Source of the DNA: Eretmocerus hayati
Lineage: Eukaryota; Arthropoda; Insecta; Hymenoptera; Aphelinidae
Length of the DNA stretch: 64,000 bases
Direction: 5' to 3'
NCBI GenBank assembly: GCA_029851415.1
Contig: CM056743.1
Span: 97,996,501-98,060,500, forward strand
Under the pieces are notes generated by a model. That model had not been told where the DNA came from, searched no databases, and saw nothing but the letters and a program-made list of their open reading frames with translations. The position numbers and the translations under genes are program-made. Shown in pieces: positions 10,001 through 21,290 of this stretch. The first letter of the stretch is position 1. Each line of letters starts with the position of its first letter.

Positions 10001-12929
10001 CTAAATACGGCTGCCGGAGAGTCAGAAGGGAGTGGCGGTTCCTCAAAGACGGGGTTTATCAATCTTAATTCCTTAACGGATAAGATTGAGCATCTGCGTC
10101 TGCTCGTTGCTACCGACCCCTCCTACCAACTTTTTGGAGTAGCTGAGTCGTGGCTGGATGAGTTCGTGGACGACAGTCTTGTTCAGATCCCAGGTTATTC
10201 GCTGTTGCGTCAGGACCGCAACAGAAACGGTGGTGGGGTTGCTCTGTATGTGCGCAATGATTTCAAAGTGGAGAGGCTCGCTTCGTCTAATACTTCTGGG
10301 CCAGGGTGTCCCGGCATCCCTGAGTACTTGTTTTGCGGCGTGCAGCAGAGCGGCTCACCATCAATTTTAGTAGGTGTGATTTATAGGCCCCCAAAGGTCG
10401 CCATGCAGAAGGACGATGTGCTTTTCGGCTCACTACGCCGACTGTGTGGCGACTTCAGCGACAAAGTTATCATGGGGGATCTGAACGCAGACTTGCTGGA
10501 CACGGCTCATCCTGACACAAAGACGTTGACTGCACTGACGGAAGAACTGTCCCTACAGATTGTGCAGCATGGCGCGACTCATCAACACAACTCCAATGTA
10601 TCTCACAAATGGATTGATCACATGTACGTAGATGAAAATGACATCATTACCGACTCACGAAACAGACTATTGCCGAGTTTTGGGAGGCACGCGGTCATTG
10701 ACGTGACCATCAACGTCTTCTTTCCTGCTCCGCCTAAAAAATTCCTTCACTCACAGGGATTTTCGTAACATCACTCCAGAGCAGTTGAATGATCGCCTGC
10801 TTCGCTGTGACTGGACAGCGCTCAATAATGCTGAAACTAGCTTGGAAGATACAATTGATTGTCTTAATGAAAACTTAAAAGTTGTTTTGGACGAACTAGC
10901 ACCGGAAAAAACGATTTACCTTCGTAAAGGTGATGCTCCTTGGATTGTCCTGAGCTAAAAGCACTCACTAAGAAGCGAGATGCGACGCGTAGGCGCTGGG
11001 AGCGGAATCAATGCAACCAGCGCAAGTGTTCTGAGCTTCAAAATGAGTTCTTTCGACTCAGTGAAGAGGTTGACGTGCGTATCGGAAAAGAGCGAAATTC
11101 CTTCATTCAGAATCACCTTCCAGACGCTCCTGATCAACATAAAAGTATTTGGAAGGAAATGCGTAACCTCGGCCTCTTATCCAAGAGCAAAGAGGAGGAG
11201 CTTCACGGCTTCACCCCGGGTGAGTTGAACGCTCACTTCGCGGGAGTCTCTGTCTCGCCTCACGAAAATATAGAAGAAGCAATGGATGAAATCATGGTGG
11301 CTCCAGAGGAGGGTTTCAAATTCAAGCCAACCAATTTCAATGAAGTAGTCCTTGCTATGAAACATTTCTCCTTACAGGCACGCGGGGCAGACGGAATTCC
11401 CCAAAGTGTGATCGCGAAGGCTCTCTCGGCGTTAGGTGACCTTATTGTACATATTCTCAACTCCTCTTTCGCTCACAGGATTTTTCCTGACGCTTCGAAG
11501 AAAGCACAGCTGATTGCGCTGAAGAAGACTGCAGCTCCATCATCAGTCTCTGATTTCCGCCCTATAGAGCTGCTCTGCTTTCTCTCCAAGGTTCTCGAAA
11601 AGGTTGCACACGACCAAATCACGGAGTACTTGGAGGAAGAAAAATTATTAGATCGCTTCCAGGCTGGTTTCAGGCAGCACCACAGTACCCAGACAGCTTT
11701 GCTGGAATTGACAGATGACATTAGACTAGGCATCGATAGGAAAAAGATCACCCTATTACTACTCTTTGACTTCAGCAAAGCCTTTGACACGATATCACCA
11801 ACGAAACTTCTGAGTAAACTCCGACAACTGGGTTTCTCACGATCGGCACTCCTGTGGATCAAATCATATTTACAAGGTCGCACCCAACTAGTCACCTCTA
11901 AAAATGGGGAATCTGATTGGCTTGCAACCAATCTGGGTGTTCCGCAGGGCTCCGTTCTTGGACCCTTACTCTTTAGTTTGTACGTCAATGATTTGCCCGG
12001 GTTACTGAACGGAAAGTCGGTGGATCATCTCTTTTACGCTGATGACCTCCAAATTTATCTCCAGGTGGAGAAAAATAAGATCGGAGAGGGGATCGCTCGA
12101 TTAGGAGAAGTGGAGCGACTGGTCGCTGATTGGGCTGCGGGCTCTGGCCTGCGTCTCAATGCTGGTAAGACCAAAGCAATCTTTTCCTCTTCTGAGAGGA
12201 ATATTAAAGATCTGAAAAGTATGGACTTGCCAGGGGTTGAGATACAGGAAGGAGTTTTCGTCCCTTTCAGTGATACAGTCGTGAGCCTTGGTGTTGTTTT
12301 AGATAGCGAATTGTCGTGGAAACCGCGAATCAATTGAGTGACAAAGAAAGTCAATAGGGCCCTATACAGTTTGCGGTTTTTTAGGGCATGCATCACCAGG
12401 ACTCTTCGCATTCGACTAGTCGAGGCGTTAGTCCAGCCTCATCTGGACTACTGCACGGTCACCGATCTTGACGCAGCGGACGAACAGCGGCAACGGATAC
12501 AGCGACTGAGCAATTTATTTGTAAGATACATTTTTTGATCTTAGGAGAGACGAGCACATCACTCCGTTTAGGGATAGCTTGGATTGGTTGCGTACTGATT
12601 CGCGGCGAATGTACTTTGCAGGCATCATTATGTATAAGATCATGCACATGAGGGAACCTGGTTACCTGTCTGCAATGTTTACCAGGCGCCAATCCGAGCG
12701 CCCAGTACGGGGAGATGCAAACGAGCAGGAACTCAAAGTGCCTAAAGTGAGACTGGAGTATGGAAGAAGATCTTCCCAAGTTCAGTGTGCTCATTTTTGG
12801 AACTTTCTTCCTTCGGGTATTCGGCAGATACAGAAAATTTCATTCTTTAAGCAGGCTTTGAAAGAATTCATTCTATCGCAACCCTCCCATAGGATTGACG
12901 TGGACAAGAGACAATATTTCAATCTTTGA
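10001..12929 (+). pseudogene. LINE ORF2 (AP endonuclease + reverse transcriptase), decayed
   Basis: The endonuclease part (about 10040-10740) shows GVAESWLDEF, GYSLLRQDRN, GGGVALYVRNDF, GVIYRPPK, KVIMGDLNADLLD and HKWIDHMYVDE. A frameshift near 10735 precedes the linker. The RT part is open over 10940-12337 and contains FRPIELLCFLSKVLEKV, FQAGFRQHHSTQTALLEL, FDFSKAFDTI, LGVPQGSVLGPLLFSLYVNDLP and the catalytic FYADDLQIY. A TGA at 12335-12337 and a TGA near 12536 interrupt the thumb and C-terminal region. That region continues in fragments (RALYSLRFFRACITRTLR; FRDSLDWLRTDSRRMYF) to the terminal stop at 12927-12929. There is no RNase H. Confidence 0.85.
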
Positions 12930-13272
12930 TACGTCTGAGCTCTTTTCTTTGGTATTTCATTTTCCTTCTTTTTATATTGAATTATTAAGTATATGTGACC
13001 TTCTGTCACTAGACTGAAGTACTCTGTGATATGTAATTGGGCTCCTGACTTTTAAAAAACTGTTTTAATTCTAGTTTATTCAGATCTGAGTAGATTTTTC
13101 GCGCACTCTGTGCAATCTGACTAGTCACGAATTGTGATATATGTATGATGAATCCTTGACCAAATATATACGATTTATAATATATGTATTTCCGACGCGC
13201 GTCATATGTAACCATATGCAATTGGATTTTTTTTTCGTCTACGGACGAATAAAAAGGAATCAATCAATCAAT

Positions 13273-13289
13273 CTCTCTCTCTCTCTCTT
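13273..13289. repeat. (CT)n tract between the two LINEs
   Basis: A short CT tract joins the (CAAT)3 tail of the first LINE to the 5' truncation point of the second LINE. Confidence 0.9.
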
Positions 13290-14462
13290 CCTCTCCGATT
13301 CTGTATATCTCCGACGACACGCAGATATACAGAAGTTGCCATCGATATGAGCTCGAAGACGCTCTCAGACTGGTTGAAACAGATGCAAACGCAATCCACT
13401 TGTGGGCAGTCATGAATGGACTCAGCCTAAATCTCAGGAAGACTAAAGTCATGATACTCGGTAGCAAAGGCAACCTTCGTCTTTTGAACTTGAACGACCT
13501 ATCACTTATAGTAATCAGTGGCACTCCAATTGATTTTGTGACTGAAACTCAGGACCTCGGTATCTGGCTCACTTCCGACCTAGATTGGAAAAAACACGTT
13601 TCGTCTATCTGTCAACCTGTCTTTGGTTCCCTACGACAACTGCACCCTCATCAACATGCCCTTTCCTTTTCCCACAGTAAATCGCTCGTACAATCGCTCA
13701 TCCTTCCTTATTTTGACTATGCCTGCCTTGTGTACCATGACCTAACCGAGTGACAAAATCTTCGGCTTCAGCGAGCTCAAAACGCTTGTATTCGCTTTGT
13801 ATTTGGTAATATCCTTTGGAGAGATCCTGTTACCCCCTATCGCAAGCGCTTAGGGTGGCTCACGATAAAAGCCCGACGAGAGTACTTCCCAGCCAGCTCT
13901 CTTCATCAGATTTTACAAACTCGCAAACCTCAGTACTTGGCTGAAAATATTGTAGAAGTATGCAATACGAGTCTTCAGACATCTGTTCTTCTCCAGACTG
14001 GTGATCCCATAGTTCCTAAATGTCAATCGGCGTCCCTGAAAAACGCTTACCACGTAAGCGCTCCATACTATTGGAGTAACTTACCACGCGAAATCTTAAC
14101 TATGCCTCGCTCCCCCTCTCTGAAAAATTTCAAAAGTTGTCTACTCCAACACCTTTTCGATCTCGATATGAATAGTGATGAATGATAATCTGAGTTGTTC
14201 CCTGCAGATGTCGAACTCATTGTTGCTCTACTTTAATCTGTTATCAATTTATGTAATCACGTGATCGAAATGCCCATTCTTAGTGAGTACTTTTTTTTTC
14301 TTTTATTTGACTTAGTTAGTACTTGATATATTTTTATTCTTTTCATATATTTTATATTTTATATTTTCACTCTACATACTTCATATATTTAATATCCTTA
14401 TGTCCCATTCCATGTGCCCCATGGGACCTATTGTCCCTGGGCTGATAAATCAATCAATCAAT
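13290..14462 (+). mobile_element. Second CR1/Jockey-type LINE, 5'-truncated, ending in (CAAT)3
   Basis: The copy begins a few bases before the RT catalytic motif and runs through the C-terminal region, an AT-rich 3' UTR and the tail AAATCAATCAATCAAT, ending at another CT tract. Its protein is clearly different from that of the first LINE (see 13305-14185), so it is a separate family. Yet it shares strand, tail repeat and target repeat. Confidence 0.82.
13305..14185 (+). pseudogene. LINE RT C-terminal fragment (second family)
   Basis: The frame opens with YISDDTQIYRS, a variant of the RT catalytic block that normally reads Y-A-D-D. It continues through LWAVMNGLSLNLRKTKVMIL, TQDLGIWLTSDLDWKKHV, QSLILPYFDYACLVY, a TGA at 13751-13753, then QNLRLQRAQNACIRFVFG and a C-terminal part ending at 14185. 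The first half of the RT and the endonuclease are absent because of 5' truncation. Confidence 0.8.
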
Positions 14463-14472
14463 CTCTCTCTCT

Positions 14473-14475
<3 letters not shown>
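14463..14475. repeat. (CT)n tract between the second LINE and R1-like copy 3
   Basis: A short CT tract has the (CAAT)3 tail of a plus-strand LINE on its left and the poly(T) of a minus-strand R1-like element on its right. Two unrelated 3' ends thus face each other across one microsatellite. Confidence 0.9.
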
Positions 14476-14506
<31 letters not shown>

Positions 14507-15243
14507 GTGGTTAGAGGGCAAAATCTGCCTCAGGATCCCTCGGATCCGTCCCCAGACACCGGACTGGTTCAGTTTACGCGGACTACGCATAGCCCACGCA
14601 GGCCATACCAGGCGGGACACGGGTTTGGGTGGGGCCCACCGAGAGGTGGGCCCGGCCGTGTAATATCCCTCTCCCCTCGATGTCCGATACCTAGGGCATC
14701 GGGCAATCAAGAAGGAGATCCACCGGCATCTACCATCTCATCCCGGAACCGCGTGAGCATTACTTCAGGATGAGCGGCATGTCTCGCGCTCGATTGCGAG
14801 CGTTCCTCTTCTCCATCTTCTCTCTTCGGCCACTTGTCGGCATCTTCTATCTTCACTCTTCATTGTTCCCTCTCTCTCTTCTTTCTTCTCTCTTCTTTCT
14901 TCTTTCTTCCCTCTTCAGTGCATCAGATTCCTCCTGGAATCATTTGGGCCTCTTCTGTTTCAATCGGCAGAGTCACTGTAATTCGCCTGCTTCGAGGCGC
15001 CTTACTTCCCTCTCTTTCTCCTCTTTGTGGGTCATCACCAGCTTGATGTATCCGGTGAGTCTATCCCATGTCTCCTGGTTGCGGAGTAAGTACGGGACGA
15101 GATTCTCAGGTGTTAGTTGAGCACCCAGCCATTCATCCAGCTCGGCGCGCTCTCTCCGGGTGTCGCTGCACTTGAACAGGGCATGTTCGGCGTCATCCCA
15201 TTCGTCCCCGCATGACTGACATGCTGGGGTCGTCCTCTTCTTG

Positions 15244-15245
<2 letters not shown>
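14476..15245 (-). mobile_element. R1-like non-LTR retrotransposon, 5'-truncated copy 3 (different 3' UTR subfamily)
   Basis: The poly(A) tail is the poly(T) at 14476-14503. The last ~20 bp before the tail and the ORF2 end match copies 1 and 2, but most of the 3' UTR (about 14525-14740) does not, so this is a distinct subfamily. Truncation is at 15245, where TTCTTGAA meets (CT)n. Confidence 0.85.
14973..15245 (-). pseudogene. ORF2 C-terminus of R1-like copy 3
   Basis: About 90 codons are open: the CCHC finger CQSCGDEWDDAEHALFKC, then LTPENLVPYLLRNQETWDR and a stop at 14973-14975. It has no internal stop but is only the last piece of ORF2, cut by 5' truncation. Confidence 0.85.

Positions 15246-15300
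<55 letters not shown>
15246..15300. repeat. (CT)n tract, right edge of the retrotransposon cluster
   Basis: A tract of about 55 bp of pure CT follows the truncation point of copy 3. Beyond it the sequence is non-repetitive. Confidence 0.95.
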
Positions 15301-15304
<4 letters not shown>

Positions 15305-15892
15305 ACAGCCCTCCTCAGCAGCAGCCACCATACCTGACCTATCCAATCGGGCCCGCCTCGATCGTAACAGTCCCTTCCAGATCTCCGCAGCCATCATGCC
15401 TAAGTAAGATCCGGGAGGTGCTGCCATCAGCCTTTTGCTGCGGCTCTTCTGCCGTCGGATGATGATCGGCCCCGTATAGAATTTGCTGCGGCTCTTTTGC
15501 CGTGGGGCGATGAAATTAAGCTGCAGCTCGCTGCAGCTTGATACATAGGGTAGTTGCACGCAACGAATGTCGCGTGCGTTCAATGCATTCAATACAAGCT
15601 AAGCAAGTGAGAGATTTGATCAATGAATTTTGGAATGAAATGTTTTCAATGGGTCAGCAGCTCAAGTACTCGACTTGCGACTAATAACTTGTCACCTTGA
15701 AGCCCTGGTTAGATCCAAAATTTTCCTGACGAGAGACTGCAGTTTCATGCAAAATTGGTTTTGCAGCTCGATGTTTTCGCGCCGTTGCACTCACTGGTTT
15801 CTTCGTTTATATTAGCTGAGATGCATCTATTGAATGCTCGTCCCCAGCAATCGCTTCACACATTTGTGAATACTCAGTGCTTGCTCTTACTA
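15301..15892. other. Non-coding DNA right of the retrotransposon cluster
   Basis: I see no gene here. The phrase TTGCTGCGGCTCTT occurs twice (near 15435 and 15481), each followed by a short GCCG-containing run, which suggests a small local duplication. Confidence 0.5.
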
Positions 15893-16852
15893 AGGTAAGT
15901 GTACCCAACTTGCCTCTGTACCCAACTTGCCCCCATATGCCGATCCCGGGGATGGGCACTCCTTGGCCTCTCGGCAATTTTTTTTCACGTTTGTTATGCT
16001 AAAATATGAAAAAGTAAGTAGTTTGCGTCGACCCCGAATCATTCCTGCGTTCCCCAGAAAATCGTGATTCCCCAGAAAAAAGTGATTTTTCTATTTTTCG
16101 TGATTGCTTAGCTAAGAAAGCACCGAGGGAATTACGTTCAGTACAATCGGTGCCAAATTCTTTGAGTTCAACCAATTTCAACGTACTTGAGCGCATTCGA
16201 TTCCTTCTTCCAAGACCTTCAAAATCCATTTTTCAAAATGGCGAAATTTGGATATGGAGCTGTTTTATGTGCAAAACACGGAGACGATTTGTGAACAAGG
16301 ATGCCAACATTGGAGTGTACCTAACATGCCCCCATATGTTTATCTCGAAGGGGCGAGCAGAACGACTTTTTAACTACTCAGAACGTGTTTATAACGTCAA
16401 AATAGGTTAGAAATGGTGTTTCGAACCACCGGAAAGCTCCAAATGTGCGTGCACGGCGATAAAAACACTTTATCGCCGATTTCCATCATTTGTTTCGGAA
16501 GAATTGAGACAGTTCGGCTCCAATGGATCCGAATTGGACGTAGTTTAGTGCATCTTAAAGGTCTTTAAACAAGCTCTAAAGTGAGTTAGAGCAAGTTGAC
16601 AATCTTGAAGTAAACCAAACTTATTAAGAAGAAGGCTTAATGGAGGCAAGTTGGGTACACACTTTTGTAAACTCTCAAAAATCACCTTTTGGGAGAATTA
16701 ATACAGTTTGACTTCAGTGGGTTCATATTGAATGTACCTCAACTTATTTTGAAGGTCTTGAGACAAGCTTTAAAATGAGCTAAGGTACATTGGGAGATAT
16801 GGAGATGGGCCAAAGTTATTCAGAAAATGGCTTCATGAGGGCAAGTTGGGTA
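15893..16852 (+). mobile_element. TA-target MITE, family A, copy 1
   Basis: The copy begins TA|AGGTAAGTGTACCC at 15891-15893 and is colinear with the complete copy at 46733-47679, including the doubled CCCAACTTGCC start and CCCCCATATG. The right end stops at GGGCAAGTTGGGTA and lacks the last ~9 bp of the terminal inverted repeat. It is non-coding. A TA target and short inverted ends suggest mobilisation by a Tc1/mariner-type transposase. Confidence 0.75.
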
Positions 16853-18484
16853 AACTGAACATATCAAATCTCCAGCATGGAATTGACTGCTACAAAATTG
16901 AGTAAGTTTAAGGTATTTGTGCTGTAAAATTGATTAACAACAGAATGCTTCGCAACTTGGTTAGAATTTAGTTCAAGTATTGATAAGTGTCTGTTCAAAA
17001 TCTCCAGTCAATCGACCCTTTCGTTTCGATGCCCTAGCCATAAGAAACCGGATGTTTTGGTCACATTTATCGAGGAAAATGGCACCTTTAGGAGTCTTCC
17101 AACTGATCCCGACAACAGAAAATGATGAGATTGCAGGAGAAACAAGTTGATACAATGATGTATCTTTCGGCCAAGTCCGCTCAAGATTGATCGTTTAGTT
17201 TTTCCGTGGCGGCTATCGTAAAATTGGAATTGCGTAACGGCTTCCACCCACGGTGTGCCTGAACGAATTTTTTTTCAAAGTAAAACTCCCTCTGAGATTA
17301 TTTTGGTTTCCGATTCTACATATTTGGGGCATCATTTTCCAACAAAAATTGAAATCGCGGGCTGAGCCCTTTTGAAGGAATGTCGTTTGGAACATTTTTT
17401 GGGCCCAGTCTAGGGACGCCCAATTGATATGGCTCATCCCTCGTTGGATATGAGCCCAAAATTAAGTTTCTTCACTTTCTCACACTATTTTCCAGAAAAT
17501 GTGACCGCTTTGGATCCTTCTGAGGCTTGTTGAGGTTGGGCATGTACCCTGGAAACCCTTCAAAAATGGGAAACACCAATCTCTTGATGTCTTATTTAAG
17601 GTATGTCTCCTGGGACAATCAGGATCGTAAATTTGAGCGAGCCGTGTTGTTTTGATAGCAACGCGACCTCGCCGTCTTTTTATATACAATCGCGTATACA
17701 CAACAAAGCAGCTCGTACACGCACACGCTCACACACGAACGCTCTCCGCGAGGCAAAAAATTAACATCGCGCGCAGACGAAGATCACAAACCTTCGAGCC
17801 CTCGTGTGGACAAAATAAATAAGCACGGGTCCCTATTTTTGGCAAGGATGAAGAAAAGACTTGAATCAATGACATATCAATTTTTCAGCGAGTTCTCTGA
17901 AGAATTGTCAAAGCATTCGTGAGAACGGCCCAAAAAAGTTGCTTTCTGCTGCGCCGTTCCTATCCTCCGCGTGTTACGAGCTCGAACTTTTGACATCGAA
18001 AACTCGAAAACAAAATGGAAAGGCTCCTTGGAATTTCATCAGAAGGTGTGTTATGGAGAGTTGAATCACCGCACGAATTCCCAGGAGATTCTTTGAATTT
18101 CAAAAAACTCGGAGACAAACCTTAAGAGCCCTTGGGTAGATGGTGCCAAAAATGCACTTTTTTTAGTAGTATAGGCGTAGAATCGGCTAGAAATCGAATT
18201 TTTTATATTTTGTGAGAAGTATCTCGAAGTTCGGACGAAGACAAAGAGAATGAGGAGAACTACGTTAAAAATTGATTGAATCAATGGCACAGCTTTCAGT
18301 GATTAAGATGGAATAAGTTGAAAGTACCGAATATCGCTAGTAATGTTGTGGGAAAGGCGCGGGTCATTTCGGGTCGGCCCAAACCGTTGATTCTCTCTCT
18401 TTTCAGAATAACAAACATGGAAAGAATGCGTGTCGAGATCTGCAAGCTAGTAAATTTGAGAACTTGAGTCGGGGCATATTAGGG

Positions 18485-18512
18485 AATGGGGGCATTTTAG
18501 GCACACTTACCT
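18485..18512. repeat. Isolated MITE family A end (relic)
   Basis: AATGGGGGCATTTTAGGCAC followed by ACTTACCT and TA matches the right terminus of family A with several substitutions. No matching left end is found nearby. Confidence 0.4.
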
Positions 18513-18769
18513 TATAACACATTTAGGGATGTGAAACGAGTCATTTCTTTTTCTCCAATCATTTTCCACGTTGTACTGATGGGATTTCCAAAATAGTCGA
18601 AATCGTGGATTTTCATAGAAACCGGACCATTTCAAAGCATCCACCTGATCCACTCTCAGTTGTTTGTATGACGAATTGAGTGAACGAATGATCAGATTTT
18701 GAGCGAATGAACAGATTGTTTCGGTCAGTCAAACGTCAAGTAAGCTTATTAGACGCCTAACTTCAATAT

Positions 18770-18840
18770 GACTCCCTGGCCCCAAGGCATGTGCTTGGTC
18801 TCGTAACCAAAAGATTGTGGGTTCGCATCCTACTGTCGGC
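18770..18840 (+). pseudogene. tRNA-Thr(CGT)-like pseudogene or SINE head
   Basis: The 3' half is tRNA-like. An anticodon region GGTCTCGTAACC is followed by the T-arm GTGGGTTCGCATCCTAC (five-pair stem, box-B-like GGTTCGCATCC) and a 3' acceptor strand TGTCGGC. The matching 5' acceptor strand (GCCGACA) is absent and the D-arm is degraded, so it cannot be a functional tRNA. It could be a tRNA pseudogene or the head of a SINE whose body follows at 18841-19090. Confidence 0.45.
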
Positions 18841-19562
18841 AAAATTCACGAGTTACGTAGAAAAGTTTTTTCCAGTTTCTTCACTGTGAAATAGTGATGA
18901 ATGGACATGGCAAATTCCTCGCCATGACCTGAACATCACATAAAAACATGATGATTCTATTGGAATTCGTTATAATGTACATTACAATTCCTATCACAAA
19001 AGACATCGTGATGAATATTGTAATGTCCATCACAAGATTATTTCCAATAGGGCGTCTTGGAGAGCCTAAACGGTAGATGGTCATTTCTCAAATGAGACAT
19101 CGAGAGATTGGTTTTTGCATTTTTGAAGGGTTTTTAGGGTACATGCCCAACCTCAGCAAGCCTCAGAAGTATCCAAAGCGGTCACATTTTTTGAAAACTA
19201 GTGTCAGAAAGTGAAGAAACTTGATTTTGGGCTCATATCCAACGAGGGATGAGCCATATCACTCGGGCGTTCCTAGACTGGGTCCGAAAAATGTTCCAAA
19301 CGACATTCCTTCAAAAGGGCTCAGCCCGCGATTTTAATTTTCGTGGGAAAATGGTGCCCCAAATATGTAGAATCAGGAACCAAAATAATCTCAGAGGGAG
19401 TTTTCACTTTAAAAAAAGATTCGTTCAGGCACACCGTGCACCAAATCTCTGTTTATACGCGAATTATCGCCTGGTTTGAGCCGGTTTTGATCATAAAAGT
19501 ATCATAGCCCACTTTTGCTTGCTTTTTGATTTGCAGAACACGCGAATTTGCCCAAATTATAT

Positions 19563-20645
19563 ACTAGGGGTATTGCCTTGCTCGCGAACGCTCGCTCGGC
19601 TTCTTTCTATTCAGTACGATCGATTTGATAAGAGCATATGATGTTTTCTCTTCATCTTAATCCAAAAAATCATCGAATTGATTCAATTGGATCCCTCGAA
19701 GCTTCCGTATAAATCATTCCAACATTTGCGGAATCGGTGAAGTAGGTACTACAACACCCTCTCGACTTCGGTGAGAAAGTCACAAGAGTTGGAATAATTC
19801 AAAGCCAATCAAAACTCTGTGTTTCCGGATCTCGCATACTGAGTTGCTTACGTGGGAGTGGTGAAATATAACGGGTTTCTTGGTTGGGCGCATGAATTAT
19901 GGAGGATGGATGAGTATATGGATGGATGATCTGGTATAATCTGATCCGGTCGAGTACGGTGTGAAAGGTCTACTATGGTTTCTTTCGACCTAGTTCGGTC
20001 TGTTACGATCTCGTACAGTTTTGTACGGTCTGGCACAGGTGTTCAGAATTGTCTCTGAGTGGCATCGCAAATTCGGTACTCATTTTGCTCTTTGTATAAG
20101 GTATGTAAGTATGTTCATTTGTAGAATTGAACATTTTGCTTTTGAATTCAGTAGTCTTGTACCAGACCGTACCGAACCGTACAAGACCTTGGAAGATTGC
20201 AACAGACCGAACCAGACCGAGGAATACTATAAAAAACCTCTCAGTCCGTACTCGACCGGTTCAGGCCGGACCAGACCACCCATCCGTATATTCATCCATC
20301 CACCAATCCATGCACGCGCCCGCTCATGACACCCATGATATTTCACTCACCCTGCGTGAACGATCCGGTATGCGGGATCCGGAGATACAAAGTTTTGATT
20401 GACTTCTAATTATTTCAGCTCTCGTCAATTTTTCGTTAGAAGTTGATTGGTTGTAGTACCAACTCTACCAATACCGCGAATGTTGGATAAATTTGTACGG
20501 AAGCTTTAAGGGTGTCACTCGAAATCACTTGATACCAAATCTTTGATTTAGAATTAAGAGGAAACATGATATTCTTCTAAAGAATCAATCGGAGTGGATA
20601 AAATGGAACCGAGCGAGCATCAGCGAGCTAGGCAATACCGCTAGT
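19563..20645. mobile_element. Foldback element, ~1.08 kb, arms ~480 bp
   Basis: The ends are ACTAGGGGTATTGCC on the left and GGCAATACCGCTAGT on the right. The inverted similarity continues inward through the CTCGCTCGG, AAGCTTCCGTA and GTACTACAAC blocks and the CCATCCATCC-rich stretches to about 20040 and 20150. A short spacer lies between. The arms are clearly diverged. I cannot define a target duplication with confidence. Confidence 0.75.
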
Positions 20646-20693
20646 GTATCAATAAAAATTGAATTTGTCTTGCATTGTAATCCAAAAATTCAT

Positions 20694-21290
20694 TTTTTGC
20701 AACTGTGTGCGCGAAGTTGTAAAAAAATGAGACTTCTCTTCATTATTTACAGTGCGAGAAGTAATGCGTGAATGACTTCTCGCACAGTTTTACATTTACG
20801 CACTGGTGAAGTGTGCGTAAATGTAACTTCTCGCTCTAATGCATTTGCATTCACGCACAGTTCCAAAATATGATGTCACGTCATCCCTCTGAATTTGGCC
20901 TTTCTTGAAAACTTCGTTCTCAAGACGATCTTGCTCGGACAGTGGTGCATTTGATTACAACTTCGCGCACAGTTGTAAAAAATAGTATACGCAACACGTG
21001 CGAGAAGTTTCCGCACACGTTGCCAACTCGCGCGAGAAGTAACATTCACGCACACTTCGAAACTTCTCGCACACCCAGAAGTTCCAAAATGTGCGTGAAT
21101 ATTAACTTCTCGCACTCGTTTGGCAACTTGTGCGGAAATTGACCTTCTCGCACTTGCTGCGTAATATACTATTTCGATACACTGTGCGTAAAAGTGCACT
21201 TTGCGCACAGTTTGTCGACTTTTACTCACAGTTTATCGAAACAACGTTTTACGCCCTTGTATCGAAATGTACTATTCTCCTCTGAGAGTG
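20694..21290. mobile_element. Repeat family B, copy 1, rich in short inverted GCGAGAAG/CTTCTCGC motifs
   Basis: It starts TTTTTTGCAACTGTGTGCGC and contains about a dozen occurrences, in both orientations, of a core like TGCGAGAAGT. These form many small hairpins. A shorter inverted relative lies at 25320-25694, where it interrupts another element, so B is mobile. No coding frame is credible. Confidence 0.65.

Larger units (their letters stand above)
17249..19438. mobile_element. Foldback element with ~345-bp arms and a 1.5-kb spacer
   Basis: The left arm (17249-17593, from CACGGTGTGCCTGAACG) is inverted at 19096-19438 (ending CACACCGTG). Shared landmarks include GGTTGGGCATGTACCCT and GGCTCATCCCTCGTTGG with their complements. 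The arms differ by scattered substitutions, so the element is old. The spacer holds a tRNA-like pseudogene and a decayed MITE end but no protein gene. Confidence 0.75.

Noticed and set aside
17249..19438. MITE family A copy running from 15893 to the end-like motif at 18512
   Set aside because: That span would cut through the left arm of the foldback and be far longer than other copies. Copy 1 is colinear with the complete copy only to 16852, so the motif at 18485-18512 is treated as a separate relic.
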